A stretch of 64,000 nucleotides of DNA from Opisthorchis felineus (lineage: Eukaryota; Platyhelminthes; Trematoda; Opisthorchiida; Opisthorchiidae), in assembly GCA_004794785.1 (NCBI GenBank), contig SJOL01005910.1, positions 175,513-239,512 on the forward strand, read 5' to 3'. The notes below the pieces were generated by a model. It was not told the origin of the DNA. It searched no databases and saw nothing but the letters and a program-made list of their open reading frames with translations. Shown one piece after another: positions 12,931-23,999 of the stretch. A program made the translations under genes and the position numbers. Within the stretch, counting starts at the first letter, position 1; each line of letters begins with the position of its first letter.

Positions 12931-15737
12931 AATTCGTAAATTCCCTCGCAGTATTAATAACATCTATCTGTCAGTGTGTGCTTGGCTTGTGCCACGTGAT
13001 GTTTGCAAAAGTTATTGGCTTTGAGTATTTTTGTTTTCAGTACTCTTCAAAGACACGGACATGCTGTTGGTCGTTTAGTTCAGGGAACTAAGGCCATTTT
13101 TCCCTGAGTCCCTACCTTCCTCCTTTCTACCCACCGTTTACTAGGACACTGGTTCCTCAACGATGTATGGTAGTTATGCGGCAATATCTACTACTGACAT
13201 ATTGCGGTTCATAATGATTAGAGCTCTACTAGTATATGGAGCATGGTTCCATAAAAACGGTAAGCAGTGCATTATTATTCTTTAGCAACTCACTACTAAC
13301 TGAGTACTACTGTTCAAATCCAGAAGCCAAAGAATTAGCACTCAGAAGATAGAACTCAAGCTGGATGAAATCCTTCACGATTCAGGGGTAAGCTGAAGCT
13401 CGAATGGATTCAAATTCGAAATTGCTCAGTCAGTTTACTCTAGTTTTGAGCAGACTTGAAGTTTGTAGTGCTACTGAGAGGGAACATATTGGCTCAGGTT
13501 GTATGGGTGGCTGGCATTCTATTGGCTGAGCTCGAAAATTGGGCTGCAAACGTTTGGTCAACGACAGAGGTGACACCGCCAACTGAGTATCTCTTTCCAA
13601 CAAAGATATTTCTTCCATTCATGTGCTCGATGTCGTGGTAAAATGGCGAAAAATCTAAACCACAGGGACAAGCGACAGATCCCGAAAAGTTCATCTGCTG
13701 ATTGCTGGGGAGAGACGCTTACGACCAACATGAAATCTCAGCAAACATCCAAACCATGTCTTCGAAGTTTCAAAAACTGCGGATTTTTGAAAGGGCTATC
13801 GGGCTTTACATTGTTCAGGAAACTTTTTTCGTTCGAGCTTCATACACGCTTCAAGGACAACTTAGTTGCTTTTGAATGTTCAGCCATTCGGAAGTCACAA
13901 GGTTTCTGTTTGCTGCACTTCAGGAAAACTGCACTGCTGTCAGTATGCTGACACATCAGGGGTACTCGAGAGTGGACGAAACGCTCTGGAAATATCATGA
14001 GAAAACACTAAACTCGAATGAGAATTACAAATTTAGTTAGTGATATCCAAGTTCGAACCCGGCGTGTGTTTCACTTAATCGTCCTCTGTATGGTTTACTT
14101 TGTTTTAAGAGATAATTTTAGCAAAAGACAACGCCTAAGATGAAATTGGACAAAAGTGATATCATGGTGTGCCCTGTTTACCTTCGTTCCCCTAGTATCA
14201 GCTCTCCAGTATAGTATTTATTCGTTGGCACTCAGTTTTGACGCAAAAAAGAATGGACTATGCATGGTTTCACGTTGAAGTCCGCGTTCACACAACTGGC
14301 TGGCTATAGTATAATCGACCCCGGCTTCAAAGTGCGATTGGTCAAAATCGTTGGGAATACGACTCGTTCACTCGGTTGCAGCTACGCTTGGTTGGCCGCA
14401 CACGGAAGCGAAGAGATTGTGATATACAGAAAAAAACAAATATGAAAGATCATGGATGCTGACCTATCTGGCTAACAATCAGCACAGTAATAAATGGGCA
14501 CAACCACTAGACGAATCGATAGCCTACCTCTCTGGCCCTCCATCAACTACATTTAACTAACAAGTCATTGCGCCTACTCTTATGTTTTTCGTTACCACTC
14601 TAATCGACAGAATGCTCCACCTCTGTTTCGTTGTCCTCTGCCTCGTATGGACGGACAAGCGCGTTTCACAGGCCACCTAGAAACAGAATACCGGCAAACG
14701 AGGCGAATAATAACAAGCTCGCTCGGTCAAACTGTAGTCCTTAACCAAGACATCAGCACCAGTTCAGGTTAACTCAGGCAGGGCTCACTGTAATGTTGAA
14801 AGAAGAATTGTCCTCGTAAAAGACTATTTCAAGTGAACCTCGGTGGGACTGCCATCCGTGTACATCCCGGTCAATACCATTCCCTAGTTCTTATTTGATC
14901 CAGCAGCCAGTAATTAATGAAACGTTAGGCCTTGCGATTAGATGGGACGGATGACCCACGTACATGTCGGAGAGACCTGAAATCTCGAAAAATCGACCTC
15001 AGTATTTTTGTTCAGTATCTAATATCGCTGTATGAAAGTGACCAAAGAACCATTGAACTTGAAGCATAAAGCCTCGATACTTGAAAACAGTGAGCAGGAC
15101 ACACCCACACAAAAACATTCTATCAGTTAACTACCTTCTTGATGCTGTAAATAAGATGGCAGGAACTTTTTGACTTACTCGGGAAATACTGTTGTACGAA
15201 ATGGTACAGTTTGGACACGCGGGAGGCTACTGCAATGAGAGAAAAAGATCAACTACCCGCCAACTGGTTTTGCTGATGACGTACTGGTTGAAGGGTCCGA
15301 AAGACCCGGAGTACTATATCGGGTCGTCAGTTGCACCATATCAGTTACCAAAATGGCACGCCCGCTTACATCATCGAGAAGCCACTAGCTATATGGATAC
15401 AGCTTCCGATATCAGATCCAGTCCTAGTAAAACTTGAAAGCTGCCTGGTCAATCACTCGTAGACGAAACCGGACAGTTTGATCTTTTCGCATCAGTCGAT
15501 TCTACAAAAACAGCTGAGGAGTTCGACGTCACACCGAACGGCACGTGCTACTTATCCCAACTACCTGGTAAGGTTAGACTAGATTAAGAAACTTAAAATG
15601 CTGAACAGACCAGTCATTAAAGTTTGTGACATATCGTGCATTCTCAATACACGAATAGGCCGAAAACTGCCAGAAACGATGCGTAACAAAAATTTAGGCT
15701 TCGACAAACACTGTCATTTGCACACGAATTTGCTTCT
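12931..15737. other. Gene-poor stretch with a possible reverse-transcriptase motif
   Basis: Nothing strong. Near 15,262-15,300 one plus-strand frame reads TGFADDVLVEG, which resembles the catalytic ADD box (motif C) of a LINE reverse transcriptase, but the flanks show no supporting motif. The 102-codon frame at 13,643-13,951 is not recognised. Confidence 0.35.
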
Positions 15738-16119
15738 GACGAGAGACTCGGCGGAATCCAGCCGAATCTCTTGTTTATCATATTCGCTCCAGCTGAATGT
15801 GCTGCACCAGGCCACCTCATGTTGTGGGCTATCGAAGAGTTTTCAACAATCTTATTAGTAGTTTATTACGTCCAGAAAACACTCAGACCCATTTTATGGT
15901 GCTCTTCTTTATCACGCAGGGTTCAAGTCTACAATCACTGCTAAGCCGGGAAACAAGGCTTGATTATCGACCAAAATTTTTACTCCCTAATGCTGCAACA
16001 GCTTTTACGCGGAGAGGATGAGGTTGAGTGCAAGAAGTTTGTGCTGTCGAACCTGTAGACTACTGGTGGTCGAGTTGTCCACTAAGGTTAGTGCAGACAG
16101 CTTCGCTTTGCCTCACAAT

Positions 16120-16400
16120 CACGCACTGATGATGTCACCTGGACAAGTGACGAAAGGTCTGAAAGTATACCTGAATATTAGTAACCGGGCACCTTCATTT
16201 GTGGCTGATAAGGTGGCCGTTGGTCTGTTTGTCGAGCTTGTCAATTAGCTTGCAAACTTTTGTCACCAGTCCTGGTGACATCGTCACCCAGCTCATCCAA
16301 AAGCCTACTAATGATATCAGCTAGTTTGGTGACGAAACGTTTCCAAGTTAATTGCCAAGCTCGGTGAACAAATCAATGGTCAACTGATTAATTACCAAGA
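16120..16400. repeat. Cluster of S4 stem-loop repeats
   Basis: A plus-strand GATGATGTCACCTGGACAAG with GTGACGAAAGG folds into a GTCAC/GTGAC hairpin. A minus-strand copy with GTCACC/GGTGAC lies at about 16,250-16,296, and a third fragment (GGTGACGAAACGTTTCCAAG) starts at 16,330. The order GATGA - hairpin - GAAA recalls a hammerhead, but an extra base and no matching stem I argue against one. The cluster recurs at 18.89-19.17 kb. Confidence 0.5.
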
Positions 16401-17439
16401 CCAAGACCAACATTGTCAAACTCAGCGAGCAACGTGACGAACACGAGTTACTGAGCTGCACCCGTCGTTGCAGTCATGAAAACGATCCTTTCCATATGTC
16501 CGCGTCCTGATTTAACTAATATCCTCCTTCATTACTGGAAGCCTAAACCTGGCAAGTGCCTCGTTAGACTGTATCCTATTGGTGCATCTCACCAGTGACA
16601 GTTACGGGGGATTGAAAGGGATTACGGACTACCACTCCATGCTGTGTCTGTTTGTTCCTTCTCCTTCTACCCGAGATCAAATCAACGCTGGTTGTTTTCC
16701 AGCAACTCGTAGGCACAATCCTGGTTAGACTTCCAGTACATCAGCTTAGTTGGACACTCTCCTAACGCTTCGGAGTAAGCGCCTGATCGTTCGTCCTGAG
16801 AACTGCGGATAGAATAGGTCAGCTTCACGAATGATCTTGGTCTCATACAAAACTTTCATAGATCAGGGCAGGTCTACCAACTTCTGGTTCTTGATCTGAC
16901 CAACCATTAGGTTGCATTCCTACCAGAGCGTTATCTCCTGCGGTCGTTATTGAATCAGATAATTAGAAAAAACACTTCAAAGTAGACTAGGAGTGCCGAG
17001 AATCCCTTTGAAAGCCGCGGATTTTTCGTCGATTCGGAGGCACTTCTGACAAACTTTTACCCATAACCGTCCTTGGTGGAAGCTGTTGACCCGCTGTGAG
17101 TTCCAACGTCCCTTGAGATGGATATGAAATGGCTGCCACGAACGCAGCGCGACTGTTGTCTCCCGCAAAACACAGGTACGAAGTAACTAAAAGAGAGGCC
17201 CTGGTGACTAACTTTGGGATACGAGGGTTTGCAGGCCAATTTATGGGAGTCAGTTTACTCTGAATATATTTGAACCAGGGGAGAAAATCTTGCGTACAAT
17301 GTTTGCCGACTACGGCGACGTGCCACCACTCTCTTAGTGCCTGCACAAAAGGCGCTAGAACAGAGTACGGATTGCAAGCATTTATCAGACTAGTTGAGAC
17401 TGTCCCAAGAGTCTTCACAGGTATCATTCCCTGAACAAT

Positions 17440-17945
17440 CGCCACTGCCGGAAACTACCAAAGTCACATAAATCAGGTGGGATCTGTCCAGGTCGTGGTA
17501 GCACGGACCATCCATCTAGCACCGGACAACTTCTTGAGAATAGCTATACTCAAAGACGGCCATCAGTCATCATATTCCTTGATCTAAAAAGGGCATTTGA
17601 CCCCACCAGCCGTTGTGTTTTACGGCATGTACTAACTCTGTTTCATTTCCTCGCTCACTATACTGCAGTCGTCGTGAATGTGTAACGGTTGACGGGGAAC
17701 TTTTACTGTTTTCATTGCCAAAAGTGGTATCTGACAGGATTGTCTTCTCCCACAGTTTCTTTTAATTTTCTTCATCAAAGTGAGTATACGGAGGAATCAC
17801 ATAAACTGTCTGCCTTTCTCGGAAGAGAACTCGCTGACAGAATCATGGTGCATGGTTCATACTCCACTAAAATACAGAAAACATTGAATATTTTGGTTTC
17901 AAGATTCGCTTTTCAGCATCAAGTACAAAACTCTACTTACTGATT
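17440..17945 (+). pseudogene. LINE reverse-transcriptase fragment, dead (copy 1)
   Basis: The plus strand encodes VIIFLDLKRAFDP at about 17,563-17,601, which matches RT motif A (FLDLKxAFD) of animal APE-type non-LTR retrotransposons. Just upstream is DHPSSTGQLLE, the usual finger-region lead-in. Downstream, in another frame, come GELFTVFIAKSG and a QDCLLP-like motif B, then decayed sequence. Stops and frame changes show it is inactive. Endonuclease and 3' end are missing. Confidence 0.75.
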
Positions 17946-18503
17946 AAATAACTACCGCATCGAAGCAGATCTTTTCGATATTTCAGCCACCATCGATCAA
18001 ACTGCGCTTAAGTTACCGTTGACTTGAGGGACTAGAACTCAGAAGAACAACCTGTAGTCTAGGCTACCAGTAGCAAGCCAAGCCACAAACGCCAAGGTGA
18101 GACAGTTCAGAGTAAATACTTCGCGTATCGGTGCTACCTTAAGAACACAAATGCAGACATCGAATTCCTGTTCCGCTGACCGTAGGTCTCGCGACTAATT
18201 TTGGTAAGATCGCCCAACCACACTGGCCCAAGTCATGCTTAATGATCGGTGATCAGCCGAGTGTAACTCTTCACATTTTATTGCCAAAATCCAACATTCC
18301 ACCAAAGTTCTAGCCACCTGAAATCATTCACCGAAAAAATCGCAAGTTGCAAAGAATAATCACGGTAGGTGAATAAATCTGGCTACATATCAACTCGGTT
18401 GAAAATTGACCATGTCTCTAAACCAGAGTTTCATATCCGAAAATTACAACATATTCGAAGTCGTTTATTTCGAACTGTAGCCAATAATTACTTTCAAGTC
18501 TAG

Positions 18504-21267
18504 GACGAGAGACTCAGCGGAATCCAGCCGAACCTCTCGTTTATCATATTCGCTCCAGCTGAATGTGCTGCACCAGGCCACCTCATGTTGTGGGCTATCG
18601 AAGAGTTTTCAACAATCTTATTAGTAGTTTATTACTTCCAGAAAACACTCAGACCCATTTTATGGTGCTCTTCTTTATCACGCAGGGTTCAAGTCTATAA
18701 TCACTGCTAAGCCGGGAAACAAGGCTTGATTATCGACCAGAATTTCTACTCCCTAATGCTGCAACAGCTTTTACGCGGAGAGAATGAGGTCGAGTGCAAG
18801 AAGTTTGTGCTGTCGAACCTGTAGACTACTGGTGTTCGAGTTGTCCACTAAGGTTAGTGCAGACAGCTTCGCTTTGCCTCACAATCACGCACTGATGATG
18901 TCACCTGGACAAGTGACGAAAGGTCTGAAAGTATACCGGAATATTATTAACCGGGTACCTTCATTTGTGGCTGATAAGGTGGCCGTTGGTCTGTTCGTCG
19001 AGCTTGTCAATTAGCTTGCAAACTTTTGTCACCAGTCCTGGTGACATCGTCACCCAGCTCATCCAAAAGCCTACTAATGATATCAGCTAGTTTGGTGACG
19101 AAACGTTTCCAAGTTAATTGCCAAGCTCGGTGAACAAATCAATGGTCAACTGATTAATTACCAAGACCAAGACCAACATTGTCAAACTCAGCGAGCAACG
19201 TGACGAACACGAGTTACTGAGCTGCACCCGTCGTTGCAGTCATGAAAACGATCCTTTCCATATGTCCGCGTCCTGATTTAACTAATATCCTCCTTCATTA
19301 CTGGAAGCCTAAACCTGGCAAGTGCCTCGTTAGACTGTATCCTATTGGTGCATCTCACCAGTGACAGTTACGGGGGATTGAAAGGGATTACGGACTACCA
19401 CTCCATGCTGTGTCTGTTTGTTCCTTCTCCTTCTACCCGAGATCAAATCAACGCTGGTTGTTTTCCAGCAACTCGTAGGCACAATCCTGGTTAGACTTCC
19501 AGTACATCAGCTTAGTTGGACACTCTCCTAACGCTTCGGAGTAAGCGCCTGATCGTTCGTCCTGAGAACTGCGGATAGAATAGGTCAGCTTCACGAATGA
19601 TCTTGGTCTCATACAAAACTTTCATAGATCAGGGCAGGTCTACCAACTTCTGGTTCTTGATCTGACCAACCATTAGGTTGCATTCCTACCAGAGCGTTAT
19701 CTCCTGCGGTCGTTATTGAATCAGATAATTAGAAAAAACACTTCAAAGTAGACTAGGAGTGCCGAGAATCCCTTTGAAAGCCGCGGATTTTTCGTCGATT
19801 CGGAGGCACTTCTGACACACTTTTACCCATAACCGTCCTTGGTGGAAGCTGTTGACCCGCTGTGAGTTCCAACGTCCCTTGAGATGGATATGAAATGGCT
19901 GCCACGAACGCAGCGCGACTGTTGTCTCCCGCAAAACACAGGTACGAAGTAACTAAAAGAGAGGCCCTGGTGACTAACTTTGGGATACGAGGGTTTGCAG
20001 GCCAATTTATGGGAGTCAGTTTACTCTGAATATATTTGAACCAGGGGAGAAAATCTTGCGTACAATGTTTGCCGACTACGGCGACGTGCCACCACTCTCT
20101 TAGTGCCTGCACAAAAGGCGCTAGAACAGAGTACGGATTGCAAGCATTTATCAGACTAGTTGAGACTGTCCCAAGAGTCTTCACAGGTATCATTCCCTGA
20201 ACAATCGCCACTGCCGGAAACTACCAAAGTCACATAAATCAGGTGGGATCTGTCCAGGTCGTGGTAGCACGGACCATCCATCTAGCACCGGACAACTTCT
20301 TGAGAATAGCTATACTCAAAGACGGCCATCAGTCATCATATTCCTTGATCTAAAAAGGGCATTTGACCCCACCAGCCGTTGTGTTTTACGGCATGTACTA
20401 ACTCTGTTTCATTTCCTCGCTCACTATACTGCAGTCGTCGTGAATGTGTAACTGTTGACGGGGAACTTTTACTGTTTTCATTGCCAAAAGTGGTATCTGA
20501 CAGGATTGTCTTCTCCCACAGTTTCTTTTAATTTTCTTCATCAAAGTGAGTATACGGAGGAATCACATAAACTGTCTGCCTTTTTCGGAAGAGAACTCGC
20601 TGACAGAATCATGGTGCATGGTTCATACTCCACTAAAATACAGAACACATTGAATATTTTGGTTTCAAGATTCACTTTTCAGCATCAAGTACAAAACTCT
20701 ACTTACTGATTAAACAACTACCGCATCGAAGCAGATCTTTTCGATATTTCAGCCACCATCGATCAAACTGCGCTTAAGTTACCGTTGACTTGAGGGACTA
20801 GAACTCAGAAGAACAACCTGTAGTCTAGGCTACCAGTAGCAAGCCAAGCCACAAACGCCAAGGTGAGACAGTTCAGAGTAAATACTTCGCGTATCGGTGC
20901 TACCTTAAGAACACAAATGCAGACATCAAATTCCTGTTCAGCTGACCGTAGGTCTCGCGACTAATTTTGGTAAGATCACCCAACCACACTGGCCTAAGTC
21001 ATGCTTTATGATCGGTGGTCAGCCGAGTGTAACTCTTCACATTTTATTGCCAAAATCCAAAATTTCACCAAAGTTCTAGTCACCTGAAATCATTCACCGA
21101 AAAAATCACAAGTTCCAAAGAATAATCACGGTAGGTGAATAAATCTGGCTACATATCAACTCGGCTTAAAATTGACCATGTCTCTAAACCAAAGTTTCAT
21201 ATCCGAAAATTACAACATATTCGAAGTCGTTTATTTCGAACTGTAGCCAATAATTACTTTCAAGTTT
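18504..21267. repeat. Tandem duplication, copy 2
   Basis: Second copy of the 2,766-bp unit, starting GACGAGAGACTCAGCGGAAT and ending TTTCAAGTTTAG. By eye, the first ~490 bp and last ~820 bp carry some tens of substitutions against copy 1, while the central ~1,450 bp (16,230-17,683 against 18,996-20,449) shows only one, an A to C change at 19,818. I saw no insertions or deletions. Confidence 0.95.
20206..20711 (+). pseudogene. LINE reverse-transcriptase fragment, dead (copy 2)
   Basis: Same RT remnant as in copy 1, with VIIFLDLKRAFDP near 20,329 and the same disabling stops and frame changes. It arose by duplication of the unit rather than by a separate insertion, because the flanks match too. 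Confidence 0.75.
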
Positions 21268-21884
21268 AGGATAACCTACAAATTCCAATTTTTTTAAATC
21301 CCTGCATGTTCCGAACTCTTTTGGGGGGTCACAAACCGTATCAGGCACGTAGTTTTCAAAAAACGCGCCGAATTTCAGGGATGGTAGCATTCAGGCGAAA
21401 GGGTTCCGATCGTTTACCAACCTTCAGTAACGCTACTCATAACTGGGAGAGATAAACAACTTGAACGATGCGCTTCAACCCCAACCAAAACACTGAACTT
21501 GTTGCAGATATCACAGGAAAGCAGTATGTACAGCAAAATTGACAGTCAAGTCATTCATATATGTGACTACGATATTTTTTATGAGTAAATCGACCCGGCA
21601 CACACCTTTATAAGAGTTGTAGAACCATCATTTAGGTAAAGCGGAAATGGTGTTATTGCTCACATTTGAAGTTTGACTCTCTCTTCCAAAAACTACCAGC
21701 TGTCTAGTGTTGGGGGTCAAGTCCCGATGCTCAAGTAGTTATCGATCCATTCTCGTAAACTTTTTGATGTCATTGAGCACCACTATCCACCAGTTATCAT
21801 CCCTTTTGGATACTTGTTCCATTGCTTTGTGTTATTGTTAGTAAGGATATTGGACTTAACTGTTTCTTTCTGCACTACTCATAA

Positions 21885-22260
21885 GGTCGATGAAATTTCT
21901 GAGCAGCCCACCACCGGTTTCGCCACTCTTAGGACTCATTAGTTCCCGAAATTCCACCAGACTTTTTTCCTGCTTGAACACCCATTTGTACGTATAATGT
22001 GATAAACACACATTTACAAGTTAACCTGCCTCTGACGGAAAACCCAGCTAAATTTCATCTGAACTATTTTTATGATAAGCGGACTTCGTCCTCCTGATGT
22101 GTCCCAAGAAGGGCGAAACCGATCGTGGACTGTCCAGAGTTATCGCCGACCTTATGCATAGTACTGAACTACTGCAAATCTTGAGTATTGTCTTAAAAGA
22201 AGCGTGGTCAGCCCCTGTGTAATGCATCCAGTTGAAGAATATCAAACACAAGGGATTCAG
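21885..22260. repeat. H3 repeat fragments, both orientations
   Basis: At 21,903-21,950 (minus strand) the order CTAATGA, GTCC...TGGC, GAAACCGGTG, GTGGGCTG is a mutated H3 ribozyme block. At 22,087-22,131 (plus strand) a second block reads CTGATGT, GTCC...GGGC, GAAACCGATC, GTGGAC, where stem II still forms four pairs and stem I five of six. The following CCAGAGTTATCGCCGACCTT recurs near 59,965 and 60,265. Confidence 0.6.
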
Positions 22261-22424
22261 ATGAATTTCCTGTGAACGTCATGTTGGGTGGTAAAAGGGA
22301 GTTTATAGTAGTTTGGTTGCTCCTTTCACATATAACTAGATTTTATTGACATCAACCTTTCCAAGATGCCTGGCGTTCATTTAGCTTATAAGTCATAAAA
22401 CAACAGCAAAATATCTGCATAATT

Positions 22425-22665
22425 TACTTATTTGCACATTAATCTAGTTTTATGGGAAGAGTGAATTCCAGCTGAATCTCTCTTTTGGGATTTCCCCCGA
22501 CTGAAGTTGCTGAACAAACACCGTCTCATGTTTTCGATGAATCTATATCCGAGATATCGCAATGAATTTTCTTGGCGGATGAAGAGGTTGCTGAAACTCC
22601 TCGACAGCCCCCGACCTGTTTCATCCTTTCTATGGCTCATCAGGTAAGTACATTCTCCGAGTTTC
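22425..22665. repeat. H3 repeat with hammerhead block
   Basis: Begins with a TTATTTGCACATTAATCTAG arm and the GAATTCCAGCTGAATCTCTC motif of the family. The minus strand of 22,602-22,652 carries CTGATGA, GCC...GGAT, GAAACAGGTC and GGGGGCTGTCGAGG. The core boxes CTGATGA, GAAA and GTC are all intact; stem I is imperfect. Confidence 0.6.
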
Positions 22666-22711
22666 CATCAAAATTATTTTCTACTTGGAAACCAAATCAG
22701 ACACAAATTGG

Positions 22712-22955
22712 TAGAATACACTCACTTGCAATTTGAGCGGCTTTTAACGGGGGACTCAGCTGGTCTCTGTTTTATGCCACTCATTTGAGGAGTAGTATAA
22801 GTGGGATACTTCACTGAGTCTTTCGTTGAAACCAGAGTAATTTTCATATGAGTGTATTTCACCAATACCTTTCCAACTCTCAATTAGAGATAGGCTGGAA
22901 CTCAGTCAGTTCAATTGTTAAAACCAAATTAATATGCAACTGAGTGTATCTTGCG
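22712..22955. mobile_element. MITE-like element of the H3 group
   Basis: Left arm GAATACACTCACTTGC is matched in inverse by the right arm TATGCAACTGAGTGTATC, and both carry an inner GTTAAAA/TTTTAAC block. The interior holds GGGGGACTCAGCTGG, shared with other H3 copies. It lacks any coding capacity and is larger than the 138-bp copy at 45,120. Confidence 0.5.
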
Positions 22956-23334
22956 GACTCCTTTTAATTTGACGTCCCAAATCGGACCCCGATCTATGTT
23001 TCGATCTGTTTTGGGGAATAACTTGCTTTGTATCACCTCTGGTATTGGCGACGAATTAAATGTCAGAATTGAAAAAAACATTTCGACTTTCTCTCCACTA
23101 AATCACTTGTGGTAACGACGTGTAATTGGCTTGTCGTTCAGGAAGAAATTGTGCACTGCCGCAGCGCAATCGACTGTGGAACTTGACCAGTTTGCGGGGA
23201 AGGTAGAAGGTACTATTTGGCTTCACCGTTGTTTATGTGTGGTAGATGTAGCGCAGTTCCAATGATCAGGGACGTTGTATGGTTTCAGCACTTCCTCTCG
23301 ATTGCCAGTTTGATATAACTACAATTCAGTTGTT

Positions 23335-23565
23335 GGTGGTTGCAGGATTTTGTGGAATACATACTTGATTCTCGTTTGGACAATCGTCCTCCTGTCCTGG
23401 CGCAATCATTCTGGTGAGTCCACACCGAAAGGGGGATGCATTGGACTCAAATTTCGCTCTTATTAGAGCTCACCAGCGGTGCGTATCCAATGGTCGTGCC
23501 GGGGTCTGAACTCCGCAAATCTGACACATGAGGTGAGCGTCTTACCGCTACTCCACTTCTACTAC
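23335..23565 (-). mobile_element. SINE H2 copy (minus strand)
   Basis: On the minus strand: tRNA-like head GAGTAGCGGTAAGACGCTCA, a B-box-like GAGTTCAGACCCC, the hammerhead block, then CCAGGACAGGAGGACGATTG and an end at AAAATCCTGCAACC. The same end is seen at 28,755. It forms an inverted pair with the plus-strand copy about 190 bp away. Confidence 0.8.
23434..23485 (-). ncRNA. Hammerhead ribozyme in SINE H2, mutated
   Basis: Minus strand: CTGGTGA (A6 changed to G), perfect 4-bp stem II GCTC/GAGC with loop TAATAA, GAAA, stem III T-TTGA-G, and GTC cleavage triplet. Two changes in the 5' arm break stem I (GCACCG against CAATGC). Probably inactive. Confidence 0.6.
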
Positions 23566-23754
23566 ACTTCTACCACCAACACCTGAAACAAAATGTGTCC
23601 AGTAGGTTTCAAGCGTCTGGGGTACTACCTGACTGGGAAGTCCTGACTGACGGGCCAGTCGATCGACACAACCAAGGTATGTTACTGGGGCGTTCCGCTC
23701 ACAACACTCAAGCGCAAACATGTTCACCTGTTCAGACGTAAAATTTCGGATGAA

Positions 23755-23990
23755 TGCAGCGTGCTCTGGTGGATCGATGGTAACACGCTCACCTTGCATG
23801 CCAGATGTGCGGTGTTCAGACCCGGTACGGCCATTAGATATGCACTGCTGATGAGCTCCAATAAGAGCGAAAATCGAGTCGAGTGCATCCCAACTACGAC
23901 GTGGACTCACCAGACTGATTGCACCAAGACAGGAGAACGATTGTTCAAACGAGAGTCATGTGAATATGTAGCCTACAACTACAATTGTTG
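23755..23990 (+). mobile_element. SINE H2 copy with best-preserved ribozyme
   Basis: Head TGGATCGATGGTAACACGCT, B-box-like GTGTTCAGACCCGG, hammerhead at 23,840-23,888, then CACCAAGACAGGAGAACGAT and a degraded 3' end. The length of about 235 bp matches the minus-strand neighbour. The tRNA of origin is uncertain; the head resembles a short-variable-loop tRNA. Confidence 0.8.
23840..23888 (+). ncRNA. Hammerhead ribozyme, type I, near-intact core
   Basis: In order: ATGCACT (stem I), G, CTGATGA (conserved core), GCTC-CAATAA-GAGC (perfect 4-bp stem II), GAAA (core), minimal stem III with loop TCGA, GTC cleavage triplet, then AGTGCAT after one base, pairing 7/7 with the first arm. Stem III carries one flaw: A where the family has C, so only its inner pair fails. 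The predicted cut is after base 23,880. All invariant core bases are present. Self-cleavage is inferred from the known motif, not shown. Confidence 0.75.
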
Positions 23991-23999
23991 CGGTGGATC

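Larger units (their letters stand above)
15738..18503. repeat. Tandem duplication, copy 1 (2,766 bp)
   Basis: This unit repeats directly head to tail: bases at x recur at x+2,766 (for example, the same minus-strand frame sits at 17,057 and 19,823). It begins GACGAGAGACTCGGCGGAAT and ends TTTCAAGTCTAG. It contains an H3 repeat fragment at its start, S4 stem-loops at 16.1-16.4 kb and a dead LINE reverse-transcriptase piece near 17.5 kb. No gene is visible. Confidence 0.95.

Noticed and set aside
16987..17445. 152-codon minus-strand frame, repeated at 19,753-20,211
   Set aside because: It is repeated only because the whole unit is duplicated, and it runs antisense to decayed LINE sequence. Conservation between copies reflects recent duplication, not selection.
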